A DNA stretch of 64,000 bases from Nocardioides massiliensis. GTDB taxonomy: Bacteria; Actinomycetota; Actinomycetes; Propionibacteriales; Nocardioidaceae. Below the pieces are notes generated by a model, which saw only the letters and a list, made by a program, of their open reading frames with translations, ran no database searches and was not told the DNA's origin. Shown one piece after another: positions 23,974-34,049 of this stretch; position 1 is the first letter of the stretch, and the number at the start of each line of letters is the position of its first letter. The DNA lies in NCBI RefSeq assembly GCF_030811215.1, contig NZ_JAUSQM010000001.1:1984001-2048000 (forward strand), written 5' to 3'. A program made the translations under genes and the position numbers.

Positions 23974-25806
23974 ATGACCACGCAAGACGCAGGCCCAGTC
24001 GACGAAGGTCCAGTCGAGGGTGGGCTCGACGAGCCGACCGAGCTCGAGCCGAGCCAAGGGACGCTGGAGCTCGCCGACGCCGGTGACAGCTGGGAGCTGT
24101 CCGACTGGGAGGCCGAGACCGCCAAGGTCCTGCGCAAGAGCGGACGGCTCGGGGCCGATGACCCCGACGCCGCGGTGTGGGACAAGCTGACCCGCCGCAC
24201 CCTCGACGGGATCGCGGTCACCCCGCTGGGTCGCGCCGCCGACCTCGAGAACCGCACCACCGCTGGGCGTCCGACTCGCGTCGGGGCCTGGGACATCCGC
24301 AGCCAGGTCGGCCTTGACGACCCGAAGGCCACCCACGACGCCGCGCTCGCCGAGCTCGAGGGCGGCGCGACCTCGTTGTGGCTGGTGGCAGACGGGGCCA
24401 GCGGTGCCCCGGAGGTGGCCACCGCACTCACCGACGTACTGCTGGACCTTGCGCCCGTCGTGCTGGAGTCCCGCGGGGACGCCATCGCGCTCGCCCAGGC
24501 CTTCCTCGCGTACGCCGACGAGCGCGGGCTCGACCCCCACCCGGGATCGAACCTCGGCGCCGATCCGGTCGGTGCCGCCCTGCGGGCCGAGCGCGACCCG
24601 GCGATCGGCGAGGAGCTCGCCGCGGTGGCCCGACTGGCAGCCGACCACGGCATCCTCGGTGTGGTCGTCGACGCCACGGTGGTGCACGACCGCGGCGCCT
24701 CCGACGTCCAGGAGCTCGGCTACGCGACCGCGCTGGGCGCGGCGTACCTCCGCGCGCTCACCGACGCCGGCCTCGAGCTCGCCCAGGCGGCAGCGCTCGT
24801 CGAGTTCCGCTTCGCCGCGACGGGGGAGCAGTTCCCCACCATCGCCAAGCTGCGGGCCGCTCGCCGGCTATGGGCACGGGTGCTCGAGCTGAGTGGTGCG
24901 GCGGAGTCCGACCGCATCCAGCGCCAGCACGCCGTGACGAGCCGGCCGATGCTCAGCGCCTACGACCCCTACGTCAACATGCTGCGCACGACGGTGGCGG
25001 CGTTCGCGGCCGGCGTCGGCGGAGCCGATGCGGTCACGGTCCTGCCGTTCGACAGCCCGCTGGGCCGTTCGGAGAGCTTCGGCCGCCGCATCGCGCGCAA
25101 CGTCTCGCACCTGCTGATCGAGGAGTCCCGCGTCGCGCAGGTCACCGACCCCGCGGGCGGGGCGTACGCCGTCGAGCGGCTCACCGACGAGCTCGCCGTC
25201 GCCGGGTGGGAGGAGCTCGGCCGGGTCGAGGAGAGTGGAGGTGTCGTGGCGGCCCTGACCGACGCGTCCTTCTGGGACCGGGTCGCCGAGGTCGTCGCCC
25301 GCCGCGACCAGCAGGTCGCGCAGCGCAAGCGCCCGATCACCGGTCTGTCGGAGTTCCCCGACGCCGCCGAGACCAGGCTCGTGCGCGAGTCCGACCCGCT
25401 GCAGCCGCCGGTGCGGCGCTACGGCGCGGCCTTCGAGGCCCTGCGCGACGAGCCGCGGGGCTCGGTGTTCCTCGCCTCGATGGGCACCGTCGCCGCCCAC
25501 ACCGCCCGGGTCACGTTCGCGAGCAACCTCTTCGCCGCCGGCGGCATCGCCGTCACCTACCCCGGTCCTCTACCCGACGTCGACGCCGTGCTCGCGGCGT
25601 ACGACGGGCGCCCGGTCGTGTGCCTGGCCGGCAGCGACGCGGCGTACGCCGAATGGGGACGCGAGCTGGTCGCTGCCCTGCGAGAGGCCGGGGCCCAGCA
25701 CGTGATCCTCGCCGGCAAGCCCGGCGAACTGGACGTCGACGATTCCTGCGCGATGGGCGTCGATGCCCTCGCCTTCTTGAACCGCACCCGGGAGGTGTCG
25801 GCATGA
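23974..25806 (+). CDS. mutA: methylmalonyl-CoA mutase small subunit
   Basis: Non-catalytic beta chain of the adenosylcobalamin-dependent mutase. 610 residues with a mutase (beta/alpha)8-barrel, e.g. [16 protein letters not shown], and a degenerate C-terminal cobalamin-like domain that lacks the DxHxxG signature, as is normal for this subunit. The N-terminal 35 residues are acidic and probably disordered. Its stop overlaps mutB by 4 nt, so the heterodimer subunits are made together. Confidence 0.93.
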   Translation: MTTQDAGPVDEGPVEGGLDEPTELEPSQGTLELADAGDSWELSDWEAETAKVLRKSGRLGADDPDAAVWDKLTRRTLDGIAVTPLGRAADLENRTTAGRPTRVGAWDIRSQVGLDDPKATHDAALAELEGGATSLWLVADGASGAPEVATALTDVLLDLAPVVLESRGDAIALAQAFLAYADERGLDPHPGSNLGADPVGAALRAERDPAIGEELAAVARLAADHGILGVVVDATVVHDRGASDVQELGYATALGAAYLRALTDAGLELAQAAALVEFRFAATGEQFPTIAKLRAARRLWARVLELSGAAESDRIQRQHAVTSRPMLSAYDPYVNMLRTTVAAFAAGVGGADAVTVLPFDSPLGRSESFGRRIARNVSHLLIEESRVAQVTDPAGGAYAVERLTDELAVAGWEELGRVEESGGVVAALTDASFWDRVAEVVARRDQQVAQRKRPITGLSEFPDAAETRLVRESDPLQPPVRRYGAAFEALRDEPRGSVFLASMGTVAAHTARVTFASNLFAAGGIAVTYPGPLPDVDAVLAAYDGRPVVCLAGSDAAYAEWGRELVAALREAGAQHVILAGKPGELDVDDSCAMGVDALAFLNRTREVSA

Positions 25807-27959
25807 GCATCCCCAGCAGCTTCGCAGGTCTGCCGTTGGACGGTGGGTCCACCGCCGCGCCGCCGCCGCAAGGCGGTGAGGCGTGGGCGAGCCCCGAGGG
25901 CATCGACGTCCTGGGCGTCTACGGGCCCGAGCACCTCGCGGGGCTCGACGCGCTCGACACGCTGCCCGGACTGAGCCCGTTCCTGCGTGGGCCGTACCCG
26001 ACGATGTACACCACCCAGCCGTGGACGATCCGTCAGTACGCCGGCTTCTCCACCGCCGAGGAGTCCAACGCGTTCTACCGCCGCAACCTCGCGGCCGGCC
26101 AGAAGGGCCTCAGCGTCGCGTTCGACCTCGCGACCCACCGTGGCTACGACTCCGACCACCCGCGGGTGCGCGGTGACGTCGGCATGGCTGGCGTGGCCAT
26201 CGACTCGATCTACGACACCCGCGTCCTCTTCGACGGCATTCCGCTCGACGAGATGAGCGTGTCGATGACGATGAACGGCGCGGTGCTGCCCGTCCTCGCG
26301 CTCTACATCGTCGCGGCCGAGGAGCAGGGGGTGAAGCCGGAGCAGCTCGCAGGGACCATCCAGAACGACATCCTCAAGGAGTTCATGGTCCGCAACACCT
26401 ACATCTACCCGCCGCTGCCGTCGATGCGGATCATCTCCGACATCTTCGCGTTCACGAGCGCGCGGATGCCGCGGTTCAACTCGATCTCGATCTCCGGCTA
26501 CCACATCCAGGAGGCCGGTGCGACGGCCGACCTGGAGCTGGCCTACACCCTGGCCGACGGGGTGGAGTACATCCGCGCCGGGCTCGAGGCGGGCCTCGAT
26601 ATCGACGCGTTCGCCCCGCGGTTGAGCTTCTTCTGGGCGATCGGGATGAACTTCTTCATGGAGGTCGCCAAGATGCGCGCGGCCCGGGCCCTCTGGGCGC
26701 GGCTCGTGCGCGAGTTCGACCCGAAGAACCCCAAGTCGCTGTCGCTGCGCACCCACAGCCAGACCTCCGGCTGGTCGCTGACCGCGCAGGACGTCTACAA
26801 CAACGTCGCGCGCACCTGCATCGAGGCGATGGCTGCGACGCAGGGACACACGCAGAGCCTGCACACCAACGCCCTGGACGAGGCGATCGCGCTGCCGACC
26901 GACTTCTCGGCACGGATCGCCCGCAACACCCAGCTCCTGCTGCAGCAGGAGTCCGGCACGACGCAGACGATCGACCCGTGGGCGGGCTCCTACTACGTGG
27001 AGCGGCTCACCCACGACCTCGCCGAGCGCGCCTGGGGTCACATCCAGGAGGCCGAGCAGTACGGCGGCATGGCCAAGGCGATCGAGGCCGGCATCCCCAA
27101 GATGCGCATCGAGGAGGCGGCTGCACGCACGCAGGCACGTCTCGACTCCGGCACCCAGAAGCTGATCGGTGTCAACACGTTCCGGCTGGCCGACGAGGAC
27201 CCGCTCGACGTGCTCAAGGTCGACAACGCCTCGGTCTACTCCCAGCAGATCGCCAAGCTTGAGCGGCTGCGCGCCGAGCGCGACGAGGACGCCTGTCGGC
27301 GCAGCCTCGAGGCGCTGACCAACGCTGCTGAGCGCGGCGCCGGGCAGGGGCTCGAGGGCAACCTGCTGGCGCTGGCGATCGACGCGGCCCGGGCCAAGGC
27401 CACGGTCGGGGAGATCTCCGACGCCCTGGAGAAGGTCTACGGCCGCCACCAGGCGACGATCCGTACGATCAGCGGGGTGTACAAGTCCGAGGCGGGCGGC
27501 AACGAGCTGATGGACCGCGCGATCGCTGCCACCGCGGAGTTCGAGGAGAACGAGGGCCGCCGCCCGCGCATCCTCGTCGCGAAGATGGGCCAGGACGGGC
27601 ACGACCGCGGCCAGAAGGTCGTGGTCACGGCCTACGCCGACCTCGGCTTCGACGTGGACGTGGGTCCGCTGTTCAGCACCCCGGAGGAGGTCGCGCAGCA
27701 GGCGGTCGACAACGACGTGCACGTCGTCGGTGTCTCCTCGCTCGCGGCCGGCCACCTCACGCTGGTGCCGGAGCTGAAGCGCGCGCTGGCCGACCTCGGC
27801 CGCGAGGACATCCTGATCGTGGTCGGGGGCGTCATCCCGCCCGACGACGTCCCCGCGCTGCTGGAGATGGGAGCCACCTCGGTCTTCCTGCCCGGCACGG
27901 TGATCGCCGAGGCCGCACTCGAGCTGCTCGAGAAGCTCTCCGCGCAGCTGCACGGCTGA
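25803..27959 (+). CDS. mutB: methylmalonyl-CoA mutase large subunit
   Basis: Catalytic subunit, 718 residues, isomerising (R)-methylmalonyl-CoA and succinyl-CoA. The barrel domain has [19 protein letters not shown], with the substrate-binding Tyr/Thr residues. The C-terminal B12-binding domain has D598-x-H600-x-x-G603 (QDGHDRGQ), where the His is the lower axial cobalt ligand. It belongs to propionate, odd-chain fatty acid and branched-chain amino acid breakdown and feeds succinyl-CoA to the SucCD and SDH steps encoded in the same window. Confidence 0.97.
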   Translation: MSIPSSFAGLPLDGGSTAAPPPQGGEAWASPEGIDVLGVYGPEHLAGLDALDTLPGLSPFLRGPYPTMYTTQPWTIRQYAGFSTAEESNAFYRRNLAAGQKGLSVAFDLATHRGYDSDHPRVRGDVGMAGVAIDSIYDTRVLFDGIPLDEMSVSMTMNGAVLPVLALYIVAAEEQGVKPEQLAGTIQNDILKEFMVRNTYIYPPLPSMRIISDIFAFTSARMPRFNSISISGYHIQEAGATADLELAYTLADGVEYIRAGLEAGLDIDAFAPRLSFFWAIGMNFFMEVAKMRAARALWARLVREFDPKNPKSLSLRTHSQTSGWSLTAQDVYNNVARTCIEAMAATQGHTQSLHTNALDEAIALPTDFSARIARNTQLLLQQESGTTQTIDPWAGSYYVERLTHDLAERAWGHIQEAEQYGGMAKAIEAGIPKMRIEEAAARTQARLDSGTQKLIGVNTFRLADEDPLDVLKVDNASVYSQQIAKLERLRAERDEDACRRSLEALTNAAERGAGQGLEGNLLALAIDAARAKATVGEISDALEKVYGRHQATIRTISGVYKSEAGGNELMDRAIAATAEFEENEGRRPRILVAKMGQDGHDRGQKVVVTAYADLGFDVDVGPLFSTPEEVAQQAVDNDVHVVGVSSLAAGHLTLVPELKRALADLGREDILIVVGGVIPPDDVPALLEMGATSVFLPGTVIAEAALELLEKLSAQLHG

Positions 27960-27975
27960 GGGAGGCCGAGGTCGG

Positions 27976-28992
27976 ATGGCGCGTCCGGTCGACGTCGGGG
28001 CGATCGCTGCGGGGGTGCGCGACGGCAACCGCGCCGCGGTCGCCCGGGCGATCACGCTCGTCGAGTCCAGCCACCCTCGGCACCGGCAGGCCGCCCGTGA
28101 CCTCCTGACCGAGCTCACCGGCGTGGCCGCCGAGCGGCCGGCGGCGTGGCGGGTCGGCATCTCCGGCGTACCCGGCGTCGGGAAGTCGACGTTCATCGAG
28201 TCCCTCGGCACCTACCTCACCGGCGAGGGGCACCGGGTCGGCGTGCTCGCCGTCGACCCCTCGAGCGTGCGCACCGGCGGCTCGGTGCTGGGCGACAAGA
28301 CCCGCATGGCGCGGCTCAGCAGCGACCCCGCGGCGTACGTCCGACCGTCGCCCAGTGCCGGCACCCTCGGTGGCGTGGCACGCGCCACCGCGCAGGCGAT
28401 GACGGTGCTGGAGGCGGCGGGCTACGACGTGGTGCTCGTCGAGACGGTCGGCGTGGGCCAGTCCGAGGTGACGGTCGCCGGGATGGTCGACACGTTCCTG
28501 TTCCTCACCCTCGCCCGCACCGGTGACTCCCTGCAGGGCATCAAGAAGGGCATCCTCGAGATCGCCGACGTCATCGCGGTCAACAAGGCCGACGGTGACC
28601 GCGAGCCCGAGGCGCGGGTCGCCGCGCGCGATCTCGCCGGTGCGATCCGCCTGGTCCATGGTGGCGCCAAGGCGCACGGCTGGGTGCCGCCGGTCCTCAC
28701 CTGCTCGGGTCTGACCGGCGATGAGGTGGACACCGTGTGGGCCCGGGTCGGCGCCCATCGCGACCACCTCGGAGATGACGGCCTCGCGCGCAAGCGCGCC
28801 CACCAGCAGCTCGACTTCACCTGGGCGCTCGTGCGCGACGAGCTCGAGCAGCGGCTGCGACGCTCCGAGGAGGTACGCCGGGTGCGCGAGGAGGTCAGCG
28901 CGCGGGTGCTCGAGGGCGAGCTCACCGCACCGCTGGCGGCCGACGCGATCCTGGCGGCGTACGACGGACGGGACGAGGGGGAGCAGGACTGA
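27976..28992 (+). CDS. meaB: methylmalonyl-CoA mutase-associated GTPase
   Basis: G3E-family GTPase chaperone that gates cofactor loading and protects the mutase. 338 residues. Seen: P-loop GVPGVGKS (64-71), the DPSS switch at 94-97, ETVGVGQ (156-162) and NKAD base motif (203-206). A C-terminal helical part follows for dimerisation. It starts 16 nt after mutB in a mutA-mutB-meaB operon. No methylmalonyl-CoA epimerase gene is adjacent. Confidence 0.96.
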   Translation: MARPVDVGAIAAGVRDGNRAAVARAITLVESSHPRHRQAARDLLTELTGVAAERPAAWRVGISGVPGVGKSTFIESLGTYLTGEGHRVGVLAVDPSSVRTGGSVLGDKTRMARLSSDPAAYVRPSPSAGTLGGVARATAQAMTVLEAAGYDVVLVETVGVGQSEVTVAGMVDTFLFLTLARTGDSLQGIKKGILEIADVIAVNKADGDREPEARVAARDLAGAIRLVHGGAKAHGWVPPVLTCSGLTGDEVDTVWARVGAHRDHLGDDGLARKRAHQQLDFTWALVRDELEQRLRRSEEVRRVREEVSARVLEGELTAPLAADAILAAYDGRDEGEQD

Positions 28993-29106
28993 GGACCGTC
29001 CCCGACGGGAAGGACCATCCGTGTCCCGTCCGTTCGGGCTATGCGTGTGTGACTTGAACGGTGGCGGTTCGTTAGTCTGTCGAGGTCATCGATCACGGGG
29101 GTCCGG

Positions 29107-29784
29107 ATGCAAGCGCGGGGGGCGGGTCTGAGGCGTTCGCCACGGGTGTGGGCCGTCCTGGCGCTCGCCGGTCTCCTGCTGAGTGCGTGTGGAGGCTCCG
29201 ACGAGGGCTCCGGGATCGACGAGGCCACGAGCCCGGTCTCCGCGGCACCCACCCCGACTCCGACGCCATCGGTGTCAGCGTCACCCTCGGGCGAAGCCAC
29301 CGACAATCCGCTCGGATGGCGTGCACCCTCCGCTGATGACCGTCCGGACCAGGAGGGGAGCGACCTCTACCTCGGCAGGTTCCCGGCGCGAGTGACCCAG
29401 CCGGACCAGCTCGCGGCGGTCGAGGCGTTCTTGCGGTTCTGGCAGGTGCGTCTCGAGCTGGGGGAGAAGGCCGAGCTCGATCCCGCCGCCATCGGTGCGG
29501 TCGCGACCGGCGAGGCCGCGAAGAACACCATCGCCTTGATCGAAGGAGCTCGCAGTCGCGGCGGCACCATCGAAGGCGACGTGGTGATGCACGTCGAGGG
29601 GGTCCAGCTCAAGGGCAACAAGGCGACCGTCCGGGCCTGCATGGAGAACCTCACCACGGACCGCGACGCCGACGGCGAGCCGACGGAGACTCTCACGCCC
29701 TTCTACAACCTGGGCGCCGACCTGGTCCGCCAGGGGGACCAGTGGCGCATGACCACCTTCCGCGCATCCACCGGTCTGTGCTGA
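29107..29784 (+). CDS. lipoprotein of unknown function, first of a paralogous pair
   Basis: 225 residues. Type II signal peptide with lipobox LLSAC (Cys28), then a Ser/Thr/Pro-rich linker (about 35-75), then a domain of about 140 residues. That domain shares a pattern with the third gene of the cassette: W near its start, VATGEA (VAQGRA in the other), RGG, a Cys in RACMENLTTD (RSCFVNQ), P.E.L.PF and a final W plus Cys. This could be an NTF2-like fold, but I cannot confirm it. The Cys pair may form a disulfide. A TAGTCT box lies about 28 bp upstream (29073-29078). The product is expected on the outer face of the membrane. Confidence 0.72.
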   Translation: MQARGAGLRRSPRVWAVLALAGLLLSACGGSDEGSGIDEATSPVSAAPTPTPTPSVSASPSGEATDNPLGWRAPSADDRPDQEGSDLYLGRFPARVTQPDQLAAVEAFLRFWQVRLELGEKAELDPAAIGAVATGEAAKNTIALIEGARSRGGTIEGDVVMHVEGVQLKGNKATVRACMENLTTDRDADGEPTETLTPFYNLGADLVRQGDQWRMTTFRASTGLC

Positions 29785-29810
29785 CCACCGACGACCACAG
29801 GGGAATCGAC

Positions 29811-30833
29811 ATGTTCGTCCGCAAGCTCCTCGGCACCGTTCTCGGCGGTGCGTTCATCGCGGCCGCCGGCGTCGTGGTGACGGCCGCCCCCGCGCAGGCC
29901 GATACCCTCGGGTCGGGCGCCGGCGCCGAGTGCAGCGGCTCCGGCTGCAGCGTGACGGTGCGCTACTCCGGCAGCGCGGCGCCCGCCCCCGGGTCTCCGC
30001 GCCACGTCGCCAGCGTGCCGCCGACGTGCTGGTACGGCGACCCCCTGACGCCGCAGCAGCTGCTGCAGAAGTGGGACGACGCCACCGCCGACGGTCACTA
30101 CTCGGGCATCGATCACCTCCGGCTCTACGGGAGCCGCGCCGAGATCGAGGAAGTCGCCAACAACGAGGACCTCCAGGACGCTCGGTGGTACCAGCTGCGG
30201 TGCCGCACCGGGATCGGCCTCGACGACCCCGAGGCGATCGACTACGCCGGGGAGAGCGTCAACATGGCCCCCGGTGGTGACCACCCCTACGCGCGCATCA
30301 CGCGGCTGATCCGGCCTGGTGAGTCCGCTCCCGCACCGTTGGTCGACGTCGAGACCCTGCGCGACGCGGCCTACGACTCGATGACGATCCCCGACCCGGA
30401 CCTGGAGCGGAACCCGACCGTGAGCGCGGCCGCGGCGACCCTGGTCAACCTCGACACGTTCTTCTGGGCCGACGACTATCAGGACACCTGGGACATCACC
30501 GCCTCCGTCGGACCGATCTCGGCGACCGTGATCGCGCGTGGCAACCGGTGGATCCTCAGCTCGCCCGCCGGCGGCGCGACCTGCGACTTCGCCCAACTCA
30601 CCCGAGCCTGGTCGGCCGGCACGAGCCCTGAGGAGGGGTGCACGATCACCTTCGGGCGCTCCTCGCGCGGCTACGCCAACGGCTTCCCGGTGGACGTGAA
30701 CGCCAGCTGGGAGACGAGCTGGACCGGCGTGCCCGGTCCTTCGGCGCCCACGCCGCTGGACCCCCTCAGCACCTCCTCCACCGATTTTGTGCCGGTGATG
30801 GAGTCCCAGGCCCTGGTCACGACGGTCGGTTGA
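29811..30833 (+). CDS. exported protein of unknown function
   Basis: 340 residues. Signal peptide with cleavage expected after APAQA (residue 30). The mature part has several Cys residues (ECSGSGCSV, PTCWYGDPLTP, LRCRTGI, GATCDF, EGCTITF), which suggests disulfides. No catalytic motif or known domain is recognisable. AGGGGA stands 7 nt before the ATG. It sits between two paralogous lipoproteins and probably acts with them outside the cytoplasm; an in-frame earlier ATG at 29742 lies within the preceding gene and is less likely. Confidence 0.7.
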   Translation: MFVRKLLGTVLGGAFIAAAGVVVTAAPAQADTLGSGAGAECSGSGCSVTVRYSGSAAPAPGSPRHVASVPPTCWYGDPLTPQQLLQKWDDATADGHYSGIDHLRLYGSRAEIEEVANNEDLQDARWYQLRCRTGIGLDDPEAIDYAGESVNMAPGGDHPYARITRLIRPGESAPAPLVDVETLRDAAYDSMTIPDPDLERNPTVSAAAATLVNLDTFFWADDYQDTWDITASVGPISATVIARGNRWILSSPAGGATCDFAQLTRAWSAGTSPEEGCTITFGRSSRGYANGFPVDVNASWETSWTGVPGPSAPTPLDPLSTSSTDFVPVMESQALVTTVG

Positions 30834-30836
30834 GTG

Positions 30837-31493
30837 ATGCGGCGCGCAGGGGCCCGTCGTCCTCGGACGTGGGCGATCTGCGCCGCGGTGCTGTCGATGA
30901 CTGCGGCAGGGTGCGCGGACACCGGGACCGAGGGGTCGACGCAGCCGAGCGCCACCGTTGACTCGGCCGCGACGTCGTCGCCTGCCGAGACCGCACCGAC
31001 CGATCCGATCGGGCCAGCAAGCTCACCGACCGGTAGTCCCGAGCGACCCGAGGTGCCGGAAGAGGGCGTCGTCGTGGCCGACGTGGCTGCCGACGACGCG
31101 CAGGAGCAGGCGGTCGCGGACGTTGCCATCGCCTACTGGGAGGCGATCTTCGCGATGTACGCCGAGGCGAAGGTCGACCGCGCCGCCTTCGCCCGGGTCG
31201 CCCAGGGCCGGGCCTTCGACATGCCGGTCGGCTACGTCGGTGAGCTGCAGCGTGACGGACTGCGCCAGCGTGGCGGCGCGGTGATGACCGTGCTCGACGT
31301 GACCATGGGGCGGAGCTCGGCCGAGGTGCGCTCGTGCTTCGTCAACCAGGCACTGAACTTCACCACCGACGGAAGGCCGGCCGAGCAGCCGCTGCCGTTC
31401 TTCGTGGTCCGCAACGTGCTTGTCCCCCAAGGGGGCGGCTGGCGGGTCTCGCGCAGCATCACCGTCTCCGAGAACGAGGTGTGCGACCGGTGA
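30837..31493 (+). CDS. lipoprotein of unknown function, second of a paralogous pair
   Basis: 218 residues. Signal segment with a possible lipobox ending AAGC (Cys26), a low-complexity Thr/Ser/Pro linker and a C-terminal domain like that of the lipoprotein encoded at 29107 (VAQGRA, RQRGGAVMT, AEVRSCFVN, DGRPAEQPLPF, GGWRVSRS). It starts 3 nt after the exported-protein stop, so the three genes are one transcript. A GTG at 30834 is an alternative start. Confidence 0.7.
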   Translation: MRRAGARRPRTWAICAAVLSMTAAGCADTGTEGSTQPSATVDSAATSSPAETAPTDPIGPASSPTGSPERPEVPEEGVVVADVAADDAQEQAVADVAIAYWEAIFAMYAEAKVDRAAFARVAQGRAFDMPVGYVGELQRDGLRQRGGAVMTVLDVTMGRSSAEVRSCFVNQALNFTTDGRPAEQPLPFFVVRNVLVPQGGGWRVSRSITVSENEVCDR

Positions 31494-31509
31494 CGGCTGG
31501 GCCGGTCGC

Positions 31510-31515
31510 TAGCCT
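31510..31515 (+). promoter_or_regulatory. putative -10 box of the M20 amidohydrolase gene (leaderless)
   Basis: TAGCCT, 6 nt before the GTG start at 31522, in the 28-nt gap after the lipoprotein gene. It separates the amidohydrolase transcriptionally from the lipoprotein cassette. Confidence 0.5.
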
Positions 31516-31521
31516 CGGGGT

Positions 31522-32739
31522 GTGATCGACCCACCGACCTTCCCCGCGGACGTGCTCCCCATCGAGAGGACCGCCCGCCTCGTGGAGGATCACCGTGAGG
31601 AGCTCGTCGCGTTCCGGCGTGACCTGCATGCCCACCCCGAGCTCGCCTGGCAGGAGAAGCGGACGGCCGAGCGGGTCGTCGAGCGGTTGCGTGGGGCGGG
31701 GCTGGCGCCGCACGAGCTGGCTGGCGGGGGGCTGTGGGTCGACATCGGCCCCACCGGTGGACCCGCGGTGGCGTTGCGCGCGGATCTCGACGCCCTGCCG
31801 ATCGCGGACGAGACCGATGACCCCTGGCGCAGCACGGTGCCGGGCGTCGCGCATGCCTGCGGACACGACGTACACACGGCGGCGTTGGTGGGGGCCGGCC
31901 TGGTGCTGGCGGGACTCGAGCAGAGCGGGGGCCTCCCCGGGCGGGTGCGGCTGTTGTTCCAGCCTGCAGAGGAGGTCATGCCCGGTGGGGCACTCGCGCT
32001 GTTGGCGGCGGGGGCGCTGGACGGCGTGCAGCACGTGTTCTGCCTGCACTGCGACCCGGGGTTGGACGTCGGGCAGATCGGCGTCCGGCACGGTCCTCTC
32101 ACGGGTGCCGCGGACGCGCTCGAGGTGCGACTGCGGGGGAGCGGTGGGCACACCTCGCGGCCACACCTGAGCCAGGACCTCACCTATGCGCTCGGCAAGG
32201 TCGTGACCGACCTGCCGGCCGTGCTGTCGCGGCGCATGGATCCCCGCGCGGGCGTCAGCGTGGTGTGGGGCCAGGTGCAGGCCGGCTCGGCGACCAACGT
32301 CATCCCGCGCGAGGGCCGTGCCCGCGGCACGGTCCGCATGCTCGACTCGGTGGCCTGGGGGGAGGTCGAGGAGCTGATCCGGACGGTGGTCGCGCAGATC
32401 GTGGCGCCGTACGAGGTGAGCGCCGACGTCGGCTACGTCCGGGGGGTGCCTCCGGTGGTCAACGACCCGGGTGCGACCGACGTGCTGGTGGAGGCCGCCC
32501 GGGAGGTCGTCGGGGCCGAGCACGTGGTCACGGTGCCGCAGAGCCTCGGTGGTGAGGACTTCGCCTGGTATCTCGAGCACGTCCCGGGTTCGATGGCGCG
32601 GTTGGGGACGCGTACGCCGGGCGGACCGACCTACGACCTGCACCAGGGCGACCTGCGGGTCGACGACCGTGCGGTGGCGGTCGGCGCACATCTGCTGGCG
32701 GCGACGGCGCTGCGTGCGCTGGCCGCAACGAGTAGGTAA
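31522..32739 (+). CDS. M20D-family amidohydrolase (IAA-amino acid/hippurate hydrolase type)
   Basis: 405 residues. Metal-dependent hydrolase of N-acyl amino acids. Seen: RRDLHAHPELAWQE, ALRADLDALPI, HACGHDVHTAALVGA (Cys, His and catalytic Asp/His metal ligands), LFQPAEE and the GGHTSRPH dimerisation-domain motif, and ending with GGEDFAWYL. The substrate could be an N-acetyl or N-benzoyl amino acid; none is indicated by the neighbours. No signal peptide, so cytoplasmic. Confidence 0.9.
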   Translation: MIDPPTFPADVLPIERTARLVEDHREELVAFRRDLHAHPELAWQEKRTAERVVERLRGAGLAPHELAGGGLWVDIGPTGGPAVALRADLDALPIADETDDPWRSTVPGVAHACGHDVHTAALVGAGLVLAGLEQSGGLPGRVRLLFQPAEEVMPGGALALLAAGALDGVQHVFCLHCDPGLDVGQIGVRHGPLTGAADALEVRLRGSGGHTSRPHLSQDLTYALGKVVTDLPAVLSRRMDPRAGVSVVWGQVQAGSATNVIPREGRARGTVRMLDSVAWGEVEELIRTVVAQIVAPYEVSADVGYVRGVPPVVNDPGATDVLVEAAREVVGAEHVVTVPQSLGGEDFAWYLEHVPGSMARLGTRTPGGPTYDLHQGDLRVDDRAVAVGAHLLAATALRALAATSR

Positions 32740-32790
32740 CACTTTCGCCCCCGGCCTCCGGTTCCACGCGTGCTCCCTGCCGCAGGGACC

Positions 32791-32796
32791 TAGTGT
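32791..32796 (+). promoter_or_regulatory. putative -10 box of the nucleoside-import operon
   Basis: TAGTGT, about 52 bp before the GTG of the substrate-binding lipoprotein. The leader between contains a good ribosome site (TGGAGGC). This is the only promoter-like sequence in the 110-bp gap after the amidohydrolase. Confidence 0.35.
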
Positions 32797-32848
32797 GTTC
32801 GCCGTCGCGCCCGGACCGAGGGCGTCGCTCGAGTCTGGAGGCACATCC

Positions 32849-33955
32849 GTGCGTCGAATCATGAAGTTCGGGGTGAGCATCGCTGCGGCGTCGCTCGTCC
32901 TCACCGCCTGTGGCGGCAGCGGGAGCAGTGACGACAACGACAATGCCGCCGACGGCAGCACCGACAACACCAGCTCTGCCGAGGACATCTGCGCCTCGGC
33001 CGACGGTGACGGCCCGAAGATCGGCGTCGCCTACGACGTCGGCGGCCGTGGTGACCAGTCGTTCAACGACTCGGCGTACGCCGGTGTCGTGCGCGCCGTC
33101 GAGGAGCTCGACGCGACCTGCCAGGAGGCCGAGGCCGGCGCCAACGAGGACGACGTCGTCCGCGCTGAGCGTCTGCGCACCCTCGCCGAGGCCGGTTTCA
33201 ACCCCGTCATCGGCGTCGGCTTCCTCTACTCGCCGGCAGCGGCCGAGGTGGCTGCGGAGTTCCCCGACACCGAGTTCGCCGTGATCGACGGCTACAGCGA
33301 GTTCGTCGCGCCCGCCGACAACCTCGTCGACCTGACCTTCGCGGCCAACGAGGGCTCCTTCCTCGTCGGTGTCGCCGCTGCTCTCAAGAGCGAGTCGGAC
33401 ACGATCGGCTTCATCGGTGGCACTCCCGGCGACCTGATCAAGGAGTTCGAGGCCGGCTTCGTCGCCGGGGTCAAGGCTGCGAAGCCGGAGGCCGAGCTGC
33501 TCGTGCAGTACCTCACCCAGGACCCTGACGACAGCGACGCCTTCGAGGACCCGCCGGGTGCTCGCACCGCCGCCGAGGGCATGATCGACCGCGGCGCCGA
33601 CGTGATCTACCACGCCGCCGGCAAGTCCGGTCTGGGCCTCTTCCAGGCCGTCGTCGAGGCCGGCGAGGGCGTGTGGGCGATCGGGGTCGACTCCGACCAG
33701 TACCTCACCGCCAGCGCCGACCAGCAGCCGCAGATCCTCACCTCGATGCTCAAGCGCATCGACACGGCGATCTACGACTTCACCGCGGCGATGATGGAGG
33801 GCGAGGAGCCCAGCGGCGGCCGGAAGTACGACCTCTCCGACGAGGGCGTCGGCTACTCGACCTCGGGTGGCTTCATCGACGACATCACCGGTGAGCTCGA
33901 CGACTACGCGCAGCAGATCATCGACGGGGAGATCGAGGTCCCGACCGCGCCGTGA
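32849..33955 (+). CDS. BMP-family substrate-binding lipoprotein (nucleoside import)
   Basis: 368 residues. Signal peptide with lipobox LTACGG (Cys21), an acidic Ser/Asn-rich linker, then a periplasmic-binding domain of the BMP/PnrA class: KIGVAYDVGGRGDQSFND, EAGFNPVIGVGF, ANEGSFLVGVAAAL and GGTPGDLI. BMP proteins bind purine or pyrimidine nucleosides, and the downstream genes fit that. Chosen start: GTG with GGAGG 8-9 nt upstream. First gene of the importer operon. A large hairpin separates it from the ATPase gene. Confidence 0.92.
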   Translation: MRRIMKFGVSIAAASLVLTACGGSGSSDDNDNAADGSTDNTSSAEDICASADGDGPKIGVAYDVGGRGDQSFNDSAYAGVVRAVEELDATCQEAEAGANEDDVVRAERLRTLAEAGFNPVIGVGFLYSPAAAEVAAEFPDTEFAVIDGYSEFVAPADNLVDLTFAANEGSFLVGVAAALKSESDTIGFIGGTPGDLIKEFEAGFVAGVKAAKPEAELLVQYLTQDPDDSDAFEDPPGARTAAEGMIDRGADVIYHAAGKSGLGLFQAVVEAGEGVWAIGVDSDQYLTASADQQPQILTSMLKRIDTAIYDFTAAMMEGEEPSGGRKYDLSDEGVGYSTSGGFIDDITGELDDYAQQIIDGEIEVPTAP

Positions 33956-33978
33956 CGCGCGGTTCGGCACGCTGAGGG

Positions 33979-34020
33979 AGCCCGGCGGCTGCGGACACGC
34001 GTGTCCGTGGCCGCCGGGCT
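33979..34020 (+). terminator. hairpin between substrate-binding protein and ATPase genes
   Basis: AGCCCGGCGGC (33979-33989) pairs exactly with GCCGCCGGGCT (34010-34020), and inside is the palindrome GGACACGCGTGTCC. No T-run follows. Placed 23 nt after the lipoprotein stop codon and before the ATPase ribosome site, it probably acts as a partial terminator or mRNA-stabilising stem that lets the binding protein be made in excess. Confidence 0.75.
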
Positions 34021-34049
34021 TCCGCCCGGTACGGAGGAGGGACCAGCCG

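Noticed and set aside
30834-30836. GTG at 30834 as the start of the second lipoprotein
   Set aside because: The ATG directly after it is the better start codon; the difference is one residue.
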